From NCBI RefSeq assembly GCF_002161595.1, contig NZ_NFID01000016.1, positions 1-64,000 on the forward strand: a stretch of 64,000 bases of DNA. The letters are read 5' to 3'. This document shows, one piece after another, positions 50,789 to 58,422 of the stretch. The notes beneath the pieces were generated by a model. It saw only the letters and a list, made by a program, of their open reading frames with translations. It ran no database searches and was not told the origin of the DNA. Position 1 is the first letter of the stretch. Each line of letters starts with the position of its first letter. The position numbers were made by a program, and so were the translations under genes. Source of the stretch: Gemmiger sp. An50 (GTDB taxonomy: Bacteria > Bacillota > Clostridia > Oscillospirales > Ruminococcaceae).

Positions 50789-51889
50789 ATGATTGAAAAA
50801 ATCACAGGATATATTTTGAACACCGACGGTGCGCTCTTTCAGCTGGCCATCAGTCTGATCGTGTTCGCTGTCTCCTACCTGATCAGCCGGCTGGTGCGCT
50901 ACAAGGTCATGCCCTGGCTGATGAATCTTCTGAACAAAAAGGAGAAAAAGGGACCTTACGTACTGGCCAAGGGCTTTTCCCGCCCGGCCCCGGTGGCGGT
51001 GTGGACCACCGGTATCTTTCTGGCCTGTGTTCTGCTCCCCCTGCCCGTAGACCTGGGCGGCGCCTTGATCGATTTGGCAGGCAAACTGCTGCGGGTGACC
51101 ATGATCTGCCTGCTGGCCTGGGGCCTCATCGGCAGCAGCGACCTGGGACCGGTGCTCTTCCACGACGTGAGCGGCAAGCTGGACCTGGACGTGGACCACA
51201 CCGTCGCCAACTTTTTGAACAAGATCCTCAAGGGCACCATTCTGGTGTTCGCCATCCTGATGCTGCTGCAGGAGCTTGGCTTCCCGGTGGGCAGCCTGCT
51301 CACCAGCCTGGGCATCGTCGGTTTGACCCTTTCGCTGGCGGCCAAGGATTACGCCACCAACTTCTTCGGCGGCCTGGTGGTCATCTTTGAAAAGCCCTTT
51401 GCCATCGGCGACTGGATCTGGTGCAAGGACGGCGAGGGCGAGGTGGAGGACATTGCGTTCCGCTCCACCCGCATCCGCCAGCTGAACGACTCGGTGCTGG
51501 TGATTCCCAACAGCATCCTGGTGAGCAACGCCATGATCAACTACAGCCAGATCAACCGGCGGCTGGCAAAATTCACCCTGGGCGTAACCTACGACACCAC
51601 CCGCAGCCAGCTGGAAAGCCTGCTTGCTGACATTCGCGCCATGCTGGCGGCCCGGGAGGATGTTCACCCGGATACCATTCGGGTACAGATGACCGGCTTC
51701 GGTGCTTCCAGCATTGACATCCTGATCCAGTTCTACGCTGCCACCGGCGCACTGGCCGAATTTTTGAAAATTCAGGAATCCATCAACCTGGAGCTGATGG
51801 ACCTGGTTTACAAAAACGGCTGCAGCTTCGCCTTCCCCTCCACCAGCGTTTACATCGAAAAAGCTCCGGCCTCCGCGCCTAAGCCCTGA
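50789..51889 (+). CDS. MscS-family mechanosensitive channel
   Basis: This is a protein of about 366 residues with N-terminal helices, then the pore-lining helix and beta-domain signature: GIVGLTLSLAAKDYATNFFG, FEKPFAIGDWI, VEDIAFRSTRIRQLNDSVLV and IPNSILVSNAMINY. It opens under membrane tension. The frame has an earlier ATG at 50726, but that codon touches the extended -10 box TGATATACT (50717-50725), so it cannot be on a normal transcript. ATG 50789 is used although its ribosome site (AGGA, 12 bases away) is weak. Monocistronic, between a promoter and a strong terminator. Confidence 0.9.
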   Translation: MIEKITGYILNTDGALFQLAISLIVFAVSYLISRLVRYKVMPWLMNLLNKKEKKGPYVLAKGFSRPAPVAVWTTGIFLACVLLPLPVDLGGALIDLAGKLLRVTMICLLAWGLIGSSDLGPVLFHDVSGKLDLDVDHTVANFLNKILKGTILVFAILMLLQELGFPVGSLLTSLGIVGLTLSLAAKDYATNFFGGLVVIFEKPFAIGDWIWCKDGEGEVEDIAFRSTRIRQLNDSVLVIPNSILVSNAMINYSQINRRLAKFTLGVTYDTTRSQLESLLADIRAMLAAREDVHPDTIRVQMTGFGASSIDILIQFYAATGALAEFLKIQESINLELMDLVYKNGCSFAFPSTSVYIEKAPASAPKP

Positions 51890-51898
51890 CCCAAAAGC

Positions 51899-51956
51899 AA
51901 AATGCCGCCGGGCGGTTCCCTCCAAAGGAATCCGCCCGGCGGCATTCTTTTTTATT
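51899..51956. terminator. Bidirectional terminator between MscS and HAD genes
   Basis: AATGCCGCCGGGCGG and CCGCCCGGCGGCATT form a 15-base stem closing around TTCC...GGAA, with T runs on the plus side and A-rich DNA on the other. It separates convergent transcripts. Confidence 0.88.
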
Positions 51957-52635
51957 GATTTTCCGCCTGCTGCCAGCTGCGCAGGATCTCCAGTGCATCG
52001 GAAAGACTTGCGGCAGCGGTAACGCCCTCCGGTACCGGACGGCCTTCGGTATTCAGCCAGATGGTGCGGATGCCCAGCTTGGCCGGGCCCAGAGCGTCGC
52101 CCTGCAGCGAATCGCCGATGTGCACCACCTGGTCCGGCGCAAGACCTGCCAGCTGCAATGCCAGCTGATAGATACCCGGATGGGGCTTGGGGCAGCGGGC
52201 CATCTCACTGGTGACAATGCCCGCCGGAGAGATGCCGCACTGACGCGCCGCCTGCTCCACATAGCCGGTGTCGCTGTTGGTGACCAGCCAGACCGGCAGG
52301 CCGCATCTGTCCAGAAATTCCGCGGCACCTTCACAAAGGCCCGGCGCGGCCCAGTGCTCGGCCATCTTGTCGCACAAGGCTTTCGGGTCCTCACTGGAAT
52401 GATACTCTTCCAGCAGCTCCTGATAACTTTCCAGCGCCAGCTCATACTGGGTGCGGAAGGTATCGCCCCAGGCTGCCTGCTGCTTTTCACCGTAGCGCTT
52501 CCACCAGGCGGCGACCACCGCCTTCGGGTTCTTCTCGCTGCCGCTCTCGCAGACGCGCCGGATCACCTCGTAGGAGGCGGGGCCGTATTTCGGCACCAGT
52601 GTGCCGTAAAAGTCGCAAAAAATCGCCTGGATCAT
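51952..52635 (-). CDS. HAD-family hydrolase
   Basis: This 227-residue protein has the HAD motifs: I with DFYGTLVP near the N-terminus (nucleophile D), II VWLVTNSD, III/IV region PHPGIYQLAL and HIGDSLQGDALGPAKLG. The cap is helical, as in phosphoglycolate-phosphatase-like members. It likely removes phosphate from a small metabolite; the substrate is unknown. It is the last gene of the operon that begins with rfbD. Confidence 0.9.
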   Translation of the reverse strand: MIQAIFCDFYGTLVPKYGPASYEVIRRVCESGSEKNPKAVVAAWWKRYGEKQQAAWGDTFRTQYELALESYQELLEEYHSSEDPKALCDKMAEHWAAPGLCEGAAEFLDRCGLPVWLVTNSDTGYVEQAARQCGISPAGIVTSEMARCPKPHPGIYQLALQLAGLAPDQVVHIGDSLQGDALGPAKLGIRTIWLNTEGRPVPEGVTAAASLSDALEILRSWQQAENQ

Positions 52636-52677
52636 ACGTTATTTCCCTTCCGGCGGCATCTGCCGCCTTATGCTGTT

Positions 52678-53958
52678 TTACGAGCGCTCGAACACGGATT
52701 TATCCAGCGCTTTGTTCTGATGGGCCACAATGGTGGTGCACACCGCGTCGCCGGTGATGTTCACCGCGGTGCGGGTCATATCCAGAATACGGTCGATGCC
52801 CATGATCAGGCCAATGGCCTCCACCGGCAGGCCCACCGAGTTGAACACCATGGTCAGGGTGACCAGACCAACGCTGGGCACGCCCGCCGTACCCACCGAA
52901 GCCAGGGTGGCGGTACCAATGACGGTGATGTAGTCCATCATATCCAGATGGATGCCGAAGGCCTGGGCAGCAAACACCACCGCCACGCCCTGCATGATGG
53001 AGGTGCCGTCCATATTGATGGTGGCGCCCAGCGGGATGGTGAAGGAGGAGATTCGCTTGGATACGCCCATCTTCTTGGCCAGCGTATCAATGGACAGAGG
53101 AATGGTGGCGTTGGAGGTAGCCGTGGAGAAGGCAAAAGCCATGACCGGGAAGAAGTTCTTGATGAACTTGACAGGGTTGAGCCCGGTGAACAGCTTCATC
53201 ATGCTCATATAGACCACAAAGCACTGAATGCCCAGCGCCAGGAACACCGCCACCATGTATTTTGCCAGCGGCAGGAAGGCGCTGAAGCCGATGGTGGCAA
53301 AGGTGCGGGAGATCAGGCAGAACACGCCCACCGGAGCCAGCGACATGACCATCATGGTCATTTCCATCATCACATCGTTGAACTGGCTGAAGAAGCTGCC
53401 CACGGTCTCGGCCCGCTCGCCCAGCTTCGCCAGGATGACGCCCACGATCAGAGCAAACAGAATGATCTGCAGCATCTCGCCCTTGGCCAGCGCGCCGATG
53501 GGGTTGTCCGGGATGATGTTGAGCAGGGTCTCGGTAAGGGAGGTGGCCTGCATGCTTTCCACCTGGGTGGTGGTGCTCTGCAGCACGCTCAAATCCAATC
53601 CCAGGCCGGGGTTGAGCAGGTTACCCACCAGCAGGGCCACCGTGACCGCACAGGCGGTGGTGCACAGGTAGAAGATCAGGCTGCGCACACCTACCGTGCC
53701 CAGCTTCTTGGTGTCGCCGATGGACATGCTGCCGCACACGATGGAACAGAACACCAGCGGCACCACCAGCATCTTCATCAGCCGGATGAAGCCCTGGCCC
53801 ACCACATAAAGCACGCCTTCCACCAGGATGTCATTCTTGAAGGAACCGTCCGGAACCAGGTAACACAGGGCCACACCGAAGGCAACGCCCGCCAAAAGTG
53901 CAATGAAAATGCGGGTGGTCAGACCCATCTTCTTTGTTTTCTTCGCGCTGCGCTCCAT
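52678..53958 (-). CDS. Dicarboxylate/glutamate:cation symporter (DAACS family)
   Basis: This is a 426-residue membrane protein with about eight helices and two hairpins. Family motifs: VPLVFCSIVCGSMSI, the serine-rich hairpin TSNATIPLSIDTLAKKMGVS and the substrate motif ATINMDGTSIMQGVAVVFAA. It takes up an acidic amino acid or dicarboxylate with sodium or protons. ATG 53958 has GGGAGGG five bases upstream and begins two bases after the rfbD stop. Confidence 0.92.
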   Translation of the reverse strand: MERSAKKTKKMGLTTRIFIALLAGVAFGVALCYLVPDGSFKNDILVEGVLYVVGQGFIRLMKMLVVPLVFCSIVCGSMSIGDTKKLGTVGVRSLIFYLCTTACAVTVALLVGNLLNPGLGLDLSVLQSTTTQVESMQATSLTETLLNIIPDNPIGALAKGEMLQIILFALIVGVILAKLGERAETVGSFFSQFNDVMMEMTMMVMSLAPVGVFCLISRTFATIGFSAFLPLAKYMVAVFLALGIQCFVVYMSMMKLFTGLNPVKFIKNFFPVMAFAFSTATSNATIPLSIDTLAKKMGVSKRISSFTIPLGATINMDGTSIMQGVAVVFAAQAFGIHLDMMDYITVIGTATLASVGTAGVPSVGLVTLTMVFNSVGLPVEAIGLIMGIDRILDMTRTAVNITGDAVCTTIVAHQNKALDKSVFERS

Positions 53959-53959
53959 C

Positions 53960-54805
53960 TCAGCCCTCCCTTTCTTCCAGATATTCCGCCAGCGACGCCT
54001 GCCATACAGGCATCGCATACAGGTCGATAATGCGAAGGATAAAATTATCCAGCACCGCGTAGGCCGGACGGGCCAGGTAATGGTCCGCCTCGCCGGTGGC
54101 GCCGGGGCACAGCTGGCCCTGCAGGCCCGCCTGCCGCAGGATCTCCTGGGCAAACTCGTAACGGCTGCACACGCCCTTGCAGGTGGCATGGTAGGTGCCG
54201 TACTCATTGGTGTGGATCAGATGCAGGATCAGCCGGGCCAGGTCCTTGGCGCTGGTGGGGCTGCCGTACTGGTCCTGGGGAATGCACAGGCTCTCGCCCT
54301 TTTTGGCTGCGACCAGCACGCCGTTCACAAAGTTATTGCCCTTACCGTACACCCAGCTGCTGCGAATGATGAAATGCTTGTGGGTGAACTCCTTCACATA
54401 GTTCTCCCCCGCCCGCTTGGACGCGCCGTACACCGTCTGGGGGTTAGTATCGTCAAATTCACTGTAGGGCTTTTCGGCATGACCGTCGAACACGTCGTCG
54501 GTGGACAGCTGCACCATCTTCGCCCCCACCTTGCGGGCCACAAGGCTCAGGTTGCGTGCGCCCAGGGCGTTGACCTGGTAGGCCAGTTCCGGGTTCTGCT
54601 CACACAGAGCAATGTCGGTGACCGCCGCGCAGTTAATGATCACATCCGGCCGGTTGATTTCGCCGAAGCTGAGTACCTCGTCGGTATTGGTAATATCCAG
54701 TTCAGCCCGGTCGGTGTTGAAGGTCTCCATTTCCAGTGGGTCCAGGATCTCGTTTATCGCCGTGCCGATCTGGCCTTCCGCACCGGCGATCCATACTTTC
54801 AGCAT
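53960..54805 (-). CDS. rfbD: RfbD-like dTDP-4-dehydrorhamnose reductase family protein
   Basis: This 281-residue SDR has the Rossmann motif AGAEGQIGTAI, STDDVFDG, and Y-x-x-x-K as YGASKRAGE, with a C-terminal YLARPAYAVLDNF matching the RfbD substrate-binding end (RPxxSxLxN). RfbD reduces dTDP-4-keto-L-rhamnose with NADPH. No rfbA, rfbB or rfbC is nearby, so it could serve another sugar. AAAGGAG stands seven bases before ATG 54805. It heads an operon with the symporter and HAD genes under a strong promoter. Confidence 0.83.
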   Translation of the reverse strand: MLKVWIAGAEGQIGTAINEILDPLEMETFNTDRAELDITNTDEVLSFGEINRPDVIINCAAVTDIALCEQNPELAYQVNALGARNLSLVARKVGAKMVQLSTDDVFDGHAEKPYSEFDDTNPQTVYGASKRAGENYVKEFTHKHFIIRSSWVYGKGNNFVNGVLVAAKKGESLCIPQDQYGSPTSAKDLARLILHLIHTNEYGTYHATCKGVCSRYEFAQEILRQAGLQGQLCPGATGEADHYLARPAYAVLDNFILRIIDLYAMPVWQASLAEYLEEREG

Positions 54806-54851
54806 CGCTAAGCTCCTTTCGCTGTTTGGTCTGCGGGCCGCCTGCCCGCCT

Positions 54852-54876
54852 ATTGTACACAATTATCGTATACAAT
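54852..54876. promoter_or_regulatory. GntR-like inverted repeat at the start of the rfbD operon
   Basis: ATTGTACAC and GTATACAAT face each other across seven bases, immediately downstream of the -10 box. This looks like a GT-N2-AC GntR/FadR-type operator and would block transcription when bound. No GntR-type gene is in the window. Confidence 0.55.
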
Positions 54877-54882
54877 TTTTTT

Positions 54883-54912
54883 ATTATACCAACCGGGCTT
54901 TCCTCCTGTCAA
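54883..54912 (-). promoter_or_regulatory. Promoter of the rfbD - symporter - HAD operon
   Basis: On the minus strand TTGACA and TATAAT, both consensus, are separated by 18 bases. Confidence 0.85.
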
Positions 54913-54934
54913 TTCCTCTGCCGCAGGTGGGACA

Positions 54935-54977
54935 AAACAAAGCAGCCCGCCGGTTTTCAGCGGCGGGCTGCTTTGCT
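54935..54977 (-). terminator. Terminator of the cyclophilin-like gene
   Basis: AAAGCAGCCCGCCG and CGGCGGGCTGCTTT pair around an eight-base loop and are followed by TTTGTTTTG on the minus strand, directly after the stop codon. Confidence 0.88.
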
Positions 54978-54983
54978 TTCGAT

Positions 54984-55553
54984 TCATTCGGATTCCGCAG
55001 CTTCCAGCGAAAGCGTCACGGTGACCGCGCCATCTCCCAGAAACTCCTGCAGCCGGTCTTGCTCCGCATCGTTGATGCGTCCCAGCCGGGTGAGGCTCCA
55101 GGAGTTGGTGCCGTAGTAGATCACAAAGGAGCTGCCCTGGTACAGGATGATGTCCCCCGGGGTGGTGACTATCTGCTCGTTGTTCTGGGGCAGAGAGGTC
55201 CCCAGCGGTCCCACCTTTTCCATGCCTGCGTAGTCTTCCAGCGAGAGGGTGAGCGGGCCTTCCTTCAGCAGCTCTGCCAGCGCACGGGCGGAACTGTTGT
55301 CCGCCAGGGTGACTGTGAGCGTTTCCTCCTCGATTTGAAGATTCATTCTGGTCATCTCCTCTTGTGCTTGCGATCCGGCAGGTTCCGGGCGCGGGGGTTC
55401 GGCAGGCTCTGCCTGGCTTTGCACACTGGACGTCTCCGGTTCCGCCTTCCTGCTCACGGCAGAGGCGGGCTGTGCACAGCCGCAAAGCAGCGCCCAGGCG
55501 GCTGCCGTGATGAGCATCGCTAACACAGGGCTCCGCTTACCGGATCGTTTCAT
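54984..55553 (-). CDS. Cyclophilin-like fold lipoprotein
   Basis: This is a protein of about 189 residues. The signal peptide ends in the lipobox ALLCGC; a linker rich in P, E and S follows, then a domain of about 120 residues with strands MNLQIEEETLTVTLADNSSA, TPGDIILYQGSSFVIYYG and WSLTRLGRI, as in the cyclophilin-like proteins often encoded beside aldo/keto reductases. No isomerase active site is apparent; the role is unknown. ATG 55553 has GGAGG eight bases upstream. It lies 27 bases after the aldo/keto reductase gene in the same operon. Confidence 0.82.
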   Translation of the reverse strand: MKRSGKRSPVLAMLITAAAWALLCGCAQPASAVSRKAEPETSSVQSQAEPAEPPRPEPAGSQAQEEMTRMNLQIEEETLTVTLADNSSARALAELLKEGPLTLSLEDYAGMEKVGPLGTSLPQNNEQIVTTPGDIILYQGSSFVIYYGTNSWSLTRLGRINDAEQDRLQEFLGDGAVTVTLSLEAAESE

Positions 55554-55580
55554 CTTGGTTTCCTCCATTGTTCCGGCTGT

Positions 55581-56441
55581 TTACCGGCCACTGAATACCG
55601 GGAACACGCTGTATTCGCCGTAATCCCGGATTGGGGGCAGCTGATTCAGGCGCTGCATATCCTCCGGCGCGATCTCGAAGTCCACCTTCGCATTTTCTTC
55701 CAGATGCGCCTTGTTCGCAGTTTTGGGCAGGGGCAGCATCCCCAGCTGCAACGTGTATCGGATGCACAGCTGGGCGGTGGTGACGCTGTATTTCTCTGCC
55801 ATGGCCGTGACCTCAGGGTGATTCAAAATCTGCCCGTGGGCCACCGGCGAATAGGCCTCCACCAGAATGCCCTTCTCTCGGCAGTAGTCTGCCAGTTCAA
55901 ACGGCAGATTGCCGATATGGGCCAGCACCTGGTTCACCATGGGCGTCACCCGGCAGCCGTCCAGCAGGTTTTCCAGATCCGCCTGCAGGAAGTTGGACAC
56001 ACCGATGGCCCGCAGCTTGCCGGCCTTGTATGCGTCTTCCAATGCCCGCCAGGCTTCCCGGTTGCCCGCAAAGCAGGGGTCCTCACCGCGGAAGTCTGCC
56101 CAGGGCTGGGGGCTGTGAATGAGCATGAGATCAATGTAATCCAGCTGCATGGCCTTCAGCGAACCGTCGATGGCCTTCACCGCTTCGTCGTAGCTTTTGA
56201 TCTCGGCAGCCAGCTTGGTGGTCACAAACAGCTGATGGCGTTCCAGTCCGCAGCTGCGCACGCCAAGGCCCACGCCCGCCTCATTTTCATAGGCCTGGGC
56301 GGTGTCGATGTGCCGGTAGCCCAGCTCCACCGCATCCCGCACCACCTGGGCTGCGTTTGCGTCCTCGATAAACCAGGTGCCCAGACCCAGCTTGGGGATC
56401 TGTACGCCGTTGGAAAGGGTATAATATTCCGATCGAATCAT
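55581..56441 (-). CDS. Aldo/keto reductase
   Basis: This 286-residue TIM-barrel enzyme has the catalytic tetrad in context: D and Y in HIDTAQAYENEAGVG, K in LFVTTKL and H in LMLIHSP. The NADPH site is near the C-terminal LPKTANKAHLEENAKV. It reduces a carbonyl compound in the cytoplasm; the substrate is unknown. It sits between the DUF3737 gene (33 bases) and the cyclophilin-like gene. Confidence 0.93.
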   Translation of the reverse strand: MIRSEYYTLSNGVQIPKLGLGTWFIEDANAAQVVRDAVELGYRHIDTAQAYENEAGVGLGVRSCGLERHQLFVTTKLAAEIKSYDEAVKAIDGSLKAMQLDYIDLMLIHSPQPWADFRGEDPCFAGNREAWRALEDAYKAGKLRAIGVSNFLQADLENLLDGCRVTPMVNQVLAHIGNLPFELADYCREKGILVEAYSPVAHGQILNHPEVTAMAEKYSVTTAQLCIRYTLQLGMLPLPKTANKAHLEENAKVDFEIAPEDMQRLNQLPPIRDYGEYSVFPVFSGR

Positions 56442-56474
56442 AATGTTCTCCTTTTCATCGTCATTTGATTTGTG

Positions 56475-57332
56475 TCATGCACAGTGGCTGTCCGCCAGGC
56501 TTTGGATGCAGATCTCAGCTCTGGCGGCGGGGTCGTCCCGAATCACTTCTCCCACCTGGGGAACCCGGATGCGGCCCTGATAGGGGTTCTTGATGCTGAT
56601 TATCGGCGCGGTGAGCTCCGCTTCCACCTCACTTTTTTCAAAGGCCAGGTCCGCTTCGTCCATCCGGCAATTGATGAGCCGCAGCCCTTTGCAGTAGCAC
56701 AGCGGCTGCGTGCCGATAATGCGGCAATTTTCAAAGGTGACATTCTCGCAGTACCAGGCCAGATATTCTCCCTTGATTACACTGTTTTTCACCACCACAT
56801 TTTTGGCGTGCCAGAAGGCATCCTTGGTATCAAAGCGGCAGTTGTCGAACACCGCGTCCTCAATGTACTGGAAAGAATACTTGCCCTGGAAGGTCACATC
56901 GGTAAAATGCAGCGCACGGGCGCGCATCATGAAATACTCGCTTTGCGCGGTGCAGCGGTTCATGGTGATGCCGTCCACCGACCAGCCAAATTCCGGCGAG
57001 ATGATGTCGCAGTCCTCCATGGTCACATCGCCGCACTCCCGCAGTGCCTTGATGCCGTGCAGCTTGCTCTGGCGGATGGTGATTCGGTTGGAATACCACA
57101 GCGCAGCCCGGCAGTTTTCCGTAAGCTCGCAGCCGTTGATCTTCAAATCCCAATCATGCCAGAAGGGGTACCGCAGGTCGAAAAAGCTGTTTTCCACCTG
57201 GATGTTCCGCCCTTCCTTGAAGGCGCTTTCCCCGTCGGCCGGACCTTCAAAGGCGCAGTCCGTTACCAGAATATCGTGTTTTCCGTAAAGGGCGCGCTCC
57301 TGATCGAAGCGCTGCCCGCGAATGGTTTCCAT
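56475..57332 (-). CDS. DUF3737 right-handed beta-helix protein
   Basis: This is a protein of about 285 residues whose whole length is made of short repeated strands such as LKINGCELTENCRAALWYSN, VTMEDCDI, ITMNRCTAQSEYF and VTFENCRIIG, with regularly spaced asparagine and cysteine, typical of a parallel beta-helix. DUF3737 genes commonly accompany aldo/keto reductases. No catalytic site is known. ATG 57332 is preferred because GGAGG stands eight bases upstream; earlier in-frame ATGs lack spacing. It follows the coiled-coil gene by 29 bases. Confidence 0.88.
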   Translation of the reverse strand: METIRGQRFDQERALYGKHDILVTDCAFEGPADGESAFKEGRNIQVENSFFDLRYPFWHDWDLKINGCELTENCRAALWYSNRITIRQSKLHGIKALRECGDVTMEDCDIISPEFGWSVDGITMNRCTAQSEYFMMRARALHFTDVTFQGKYSFQYIEDAVFDNCRFDTKDAFWHAKNVVVKNSVIKGEYLAWYCENVTFENCRIIGTQPLCYCKGLRLINCRMDEADLAFEKSEVEAELTAPIISIKNPYQGRIRVPQVGEVIRDDPAARAEICIQSLADSHCA

Positions 57333-57361
57333 ATCCATTGCCTCCATTCCTTTTCCCCCTG

Positions 57362-57595
57362 TTATACCGGCTTGTTTGCCTGAATCTGATGCACCAGATA
57401 GTCCAGACAGGCGATCTGCCGTTCCTTTTTATGGACCTGGTCCAGAAGGAGCGCACGCTGCTTTTCCAGCAGCCGCAGCTCCCCGGCGGTATCGCCCTGC
57501 TGCCAGCAGCACAGCAACCGCTGAATCAGCTGCGGACCGCAGCCCGCTGCCCGCAGCGCCTGGGTCTGTTCCTGGCGGGCCGTTTGTGTGTCCAT
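57362..57595 (-). CDS. Short coiled-coil protein resembling the C-terminal part of MerR regulators
   Basis: This 77-residue, mostly helical protein, ALRAAGCGPQLIQRLLCCWQ then LRLLEKQRALLLDQVHKKER, ends CLDYLVHQI. It looks like the dimerisation helix and tail of MerR-type regulators but has no helix-turn-helix: the frame upstream of ATG 57595 lacks one, and the promoter lies there. GGAG stands eight bases before the ATG. First gene of the operon with DUF3737, aldo/keto reductase and cyclophilin-like genes. Whether it binds a regulator or is a standalone protein is open. Confidence 0.7.
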   Translation of the reverse strand: MDTQTARQEQTQALRAAGCGPQLIQRLLCCWQQGDTAGELRLLEKQRALLLDQVHKKERQIACLDYLVHQIQANKPV

Positions 57596-57635
57596 CGCCC
57601 CATCTCCCATCGCCAATTTCTTTGTTTCTGCCTTC

Positions 57636-57680
57636 AGTATACGCCCCCGTTTCTCACATAGCAAATACTTATTTGTTATG
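57636..57680 (-). promoter_or_regulatory. Promoter with overlapping inverted repeat of the DUF3737 operon
   Basis: On the minus strand TTGCTA and TATACT are separated by 17 bases. The inverted repeat CATAGCAAATA / TATTTGTTATG (57657-57680, one mismatch in 11) covers the -35 box, so a bound protein could block or recruit polymerase. Confidence 0.7.
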
Positions 57681-57756
57681 GCTAACCATTCGCATTTTCT
57701 ATGCTTTTTATTCCACTTATCACTGGTTCGGCAACACCGGCCGCTCTTATTTGCCG

Positions 57757-57795
57757 CAAAAAAACCGACCAGGCGTATCGTGTGCCTGGTCGGGG
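57757..57795 (-). terminator. Terminator of the marR gene
   Basis: GACCAGGC and GCCTGGTC pair around a nine-base loop and are followed by GGTTTTTTT on the minus strand, about 40 bases after the MarR stop. Confidence 0.8.
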
Positions 57796-57835
57796 CTGAG
57801 CATTTCGTTTTTACTACGGCCCTGGTGGGCGCGTT

Positions 57836-58270
57836 TCATTCCTCCTGTGCCAGAGTGGTCTCGGCAGCCAGCATCAGCAGCCGGACGAACTCCTGCTTTT
57901 CCGGCTCGGTCATGCGCTGGGTCATCTGGGCAAGGCCATCGTCGATCTGCTGCTGAATAAAGGGATAGACTTGCCAGGCTTTTTCGGTGGGGAGGATGTT
58001 GTAGGTACGTTTGTCTTTTGGGTTTTGCTCCCGCACAAGGAAGCCGGTTTCTTCCAGCTTGTTCACCGTTTTCGCGATCACGCTTTTGTCCAGCGAGAGA
58101 CGCTTGGTGATCTCGTCCTGCGTGAGCGTTTTAAAATCACAGACGATCAGAATTACCACCGCCTGTGCCGCGGTCAGATTGTACGGAGCACAGCTGTTGT
58201 TCAGCCAGATATGGGATTTGCGATACAAAATCGAGATCGCCTTGAATGGGCTGTCGGCAATGTTGGACAT
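57836..58270 (-). CDS. MarR-family transcriptional regulator
   Basis: This 144-residue winged-helix protein has LTAAQAVVILIVCDF, LTQDEITKRLSLDKSVIAKT and the wing GFLVREQNPKDKRTYNILPT. MarR proteins are repressors released by small ligands, often next to exporters. AGGAGG stands eight bases before the ATG. It is divergent from an MFS gene. Two near-identical palindromes in the shared gap fit repression of both promoters. Confidence 0.92.
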   Translation of the reverse strand: MSNIADSPFKAISILYRKSHIWLNNSCAPYNLTAAQAVVILIVCDFKTLTQDEITKRLSLDKSVIAKTVNKLEETGFLVREQNPKDKRTYNILPTEKAWQVYPFIQQQIDDGLAQMTQRMTEPEKQEFVRLLMLAAETTLAQEE

Positions 58271-58305
58271 AGCAAGGGCCTCCTGATTTCGTTTTTGTTA
58301 TTATA

Positions 58306-58334
58306 ATTATAGCCCCAACTAGTGGCATTTGCAA
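58306..58334 (-). promoter_or_regulatory. Promoter of marR
   Basis: On the minus strand TTGCAA and TATAAT are separated by 17 bases. The first operator copy (58322-58335) overlaps the -35 box and spacer. Confidence 0.82.
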
Positions 58335-58335
58335 C
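58322..58335. promoter_or_regulatory. Probable MarR operator, copy 1
   Basis: GTGGCATTTGCAAC is a palindrome with one mismatched base pair and differs at two positions from the perfect copy at 58378. It is flanked by two ACTAGT words. It covers the marR promoter and ends just before the -35 box of the MFS promoter. Confidence 0.7.
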
Positions 58336-58341
58336 TAGTTA

Positions 58342-58370
58342 TTGACGCAGCCTCACTCCCGTGCTATTCT
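58342..58370 (+). promoter_or_regulatory. Promoter of the MFS gene
   Basis: TTGACG (58342-58347) and TATTCT (58365-58370) are separated by 17 bases, between the two operator copies. Confidence 0.8.
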
Positions 58371-58377
58371 ATAAATG

Positions 58378-58391
58378 GTGGCAATTGCCAC
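58378..58391. promoter_or_regulatory. Probable MarR operator, copy 2
   Basis: GTGGCAATTGCCAC is a perfect 14-base palindrome at the expected transcription start of the MFS gene. Its centre is 56 bases from copy 1. Confidence 0.75.
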
Positions 58392-58422
58392 TATTTTAAA
58401 TTTTATGCAAAGGAGCTTTTCC

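Noticed and set aside
51955-54030. Plus-strand frame of about 690 codons opposite the HAD and symporter genes
   Set aside because: It is an antisense shadow of two conserved genes, with compositional bias (H, G, D, R) and no domain.
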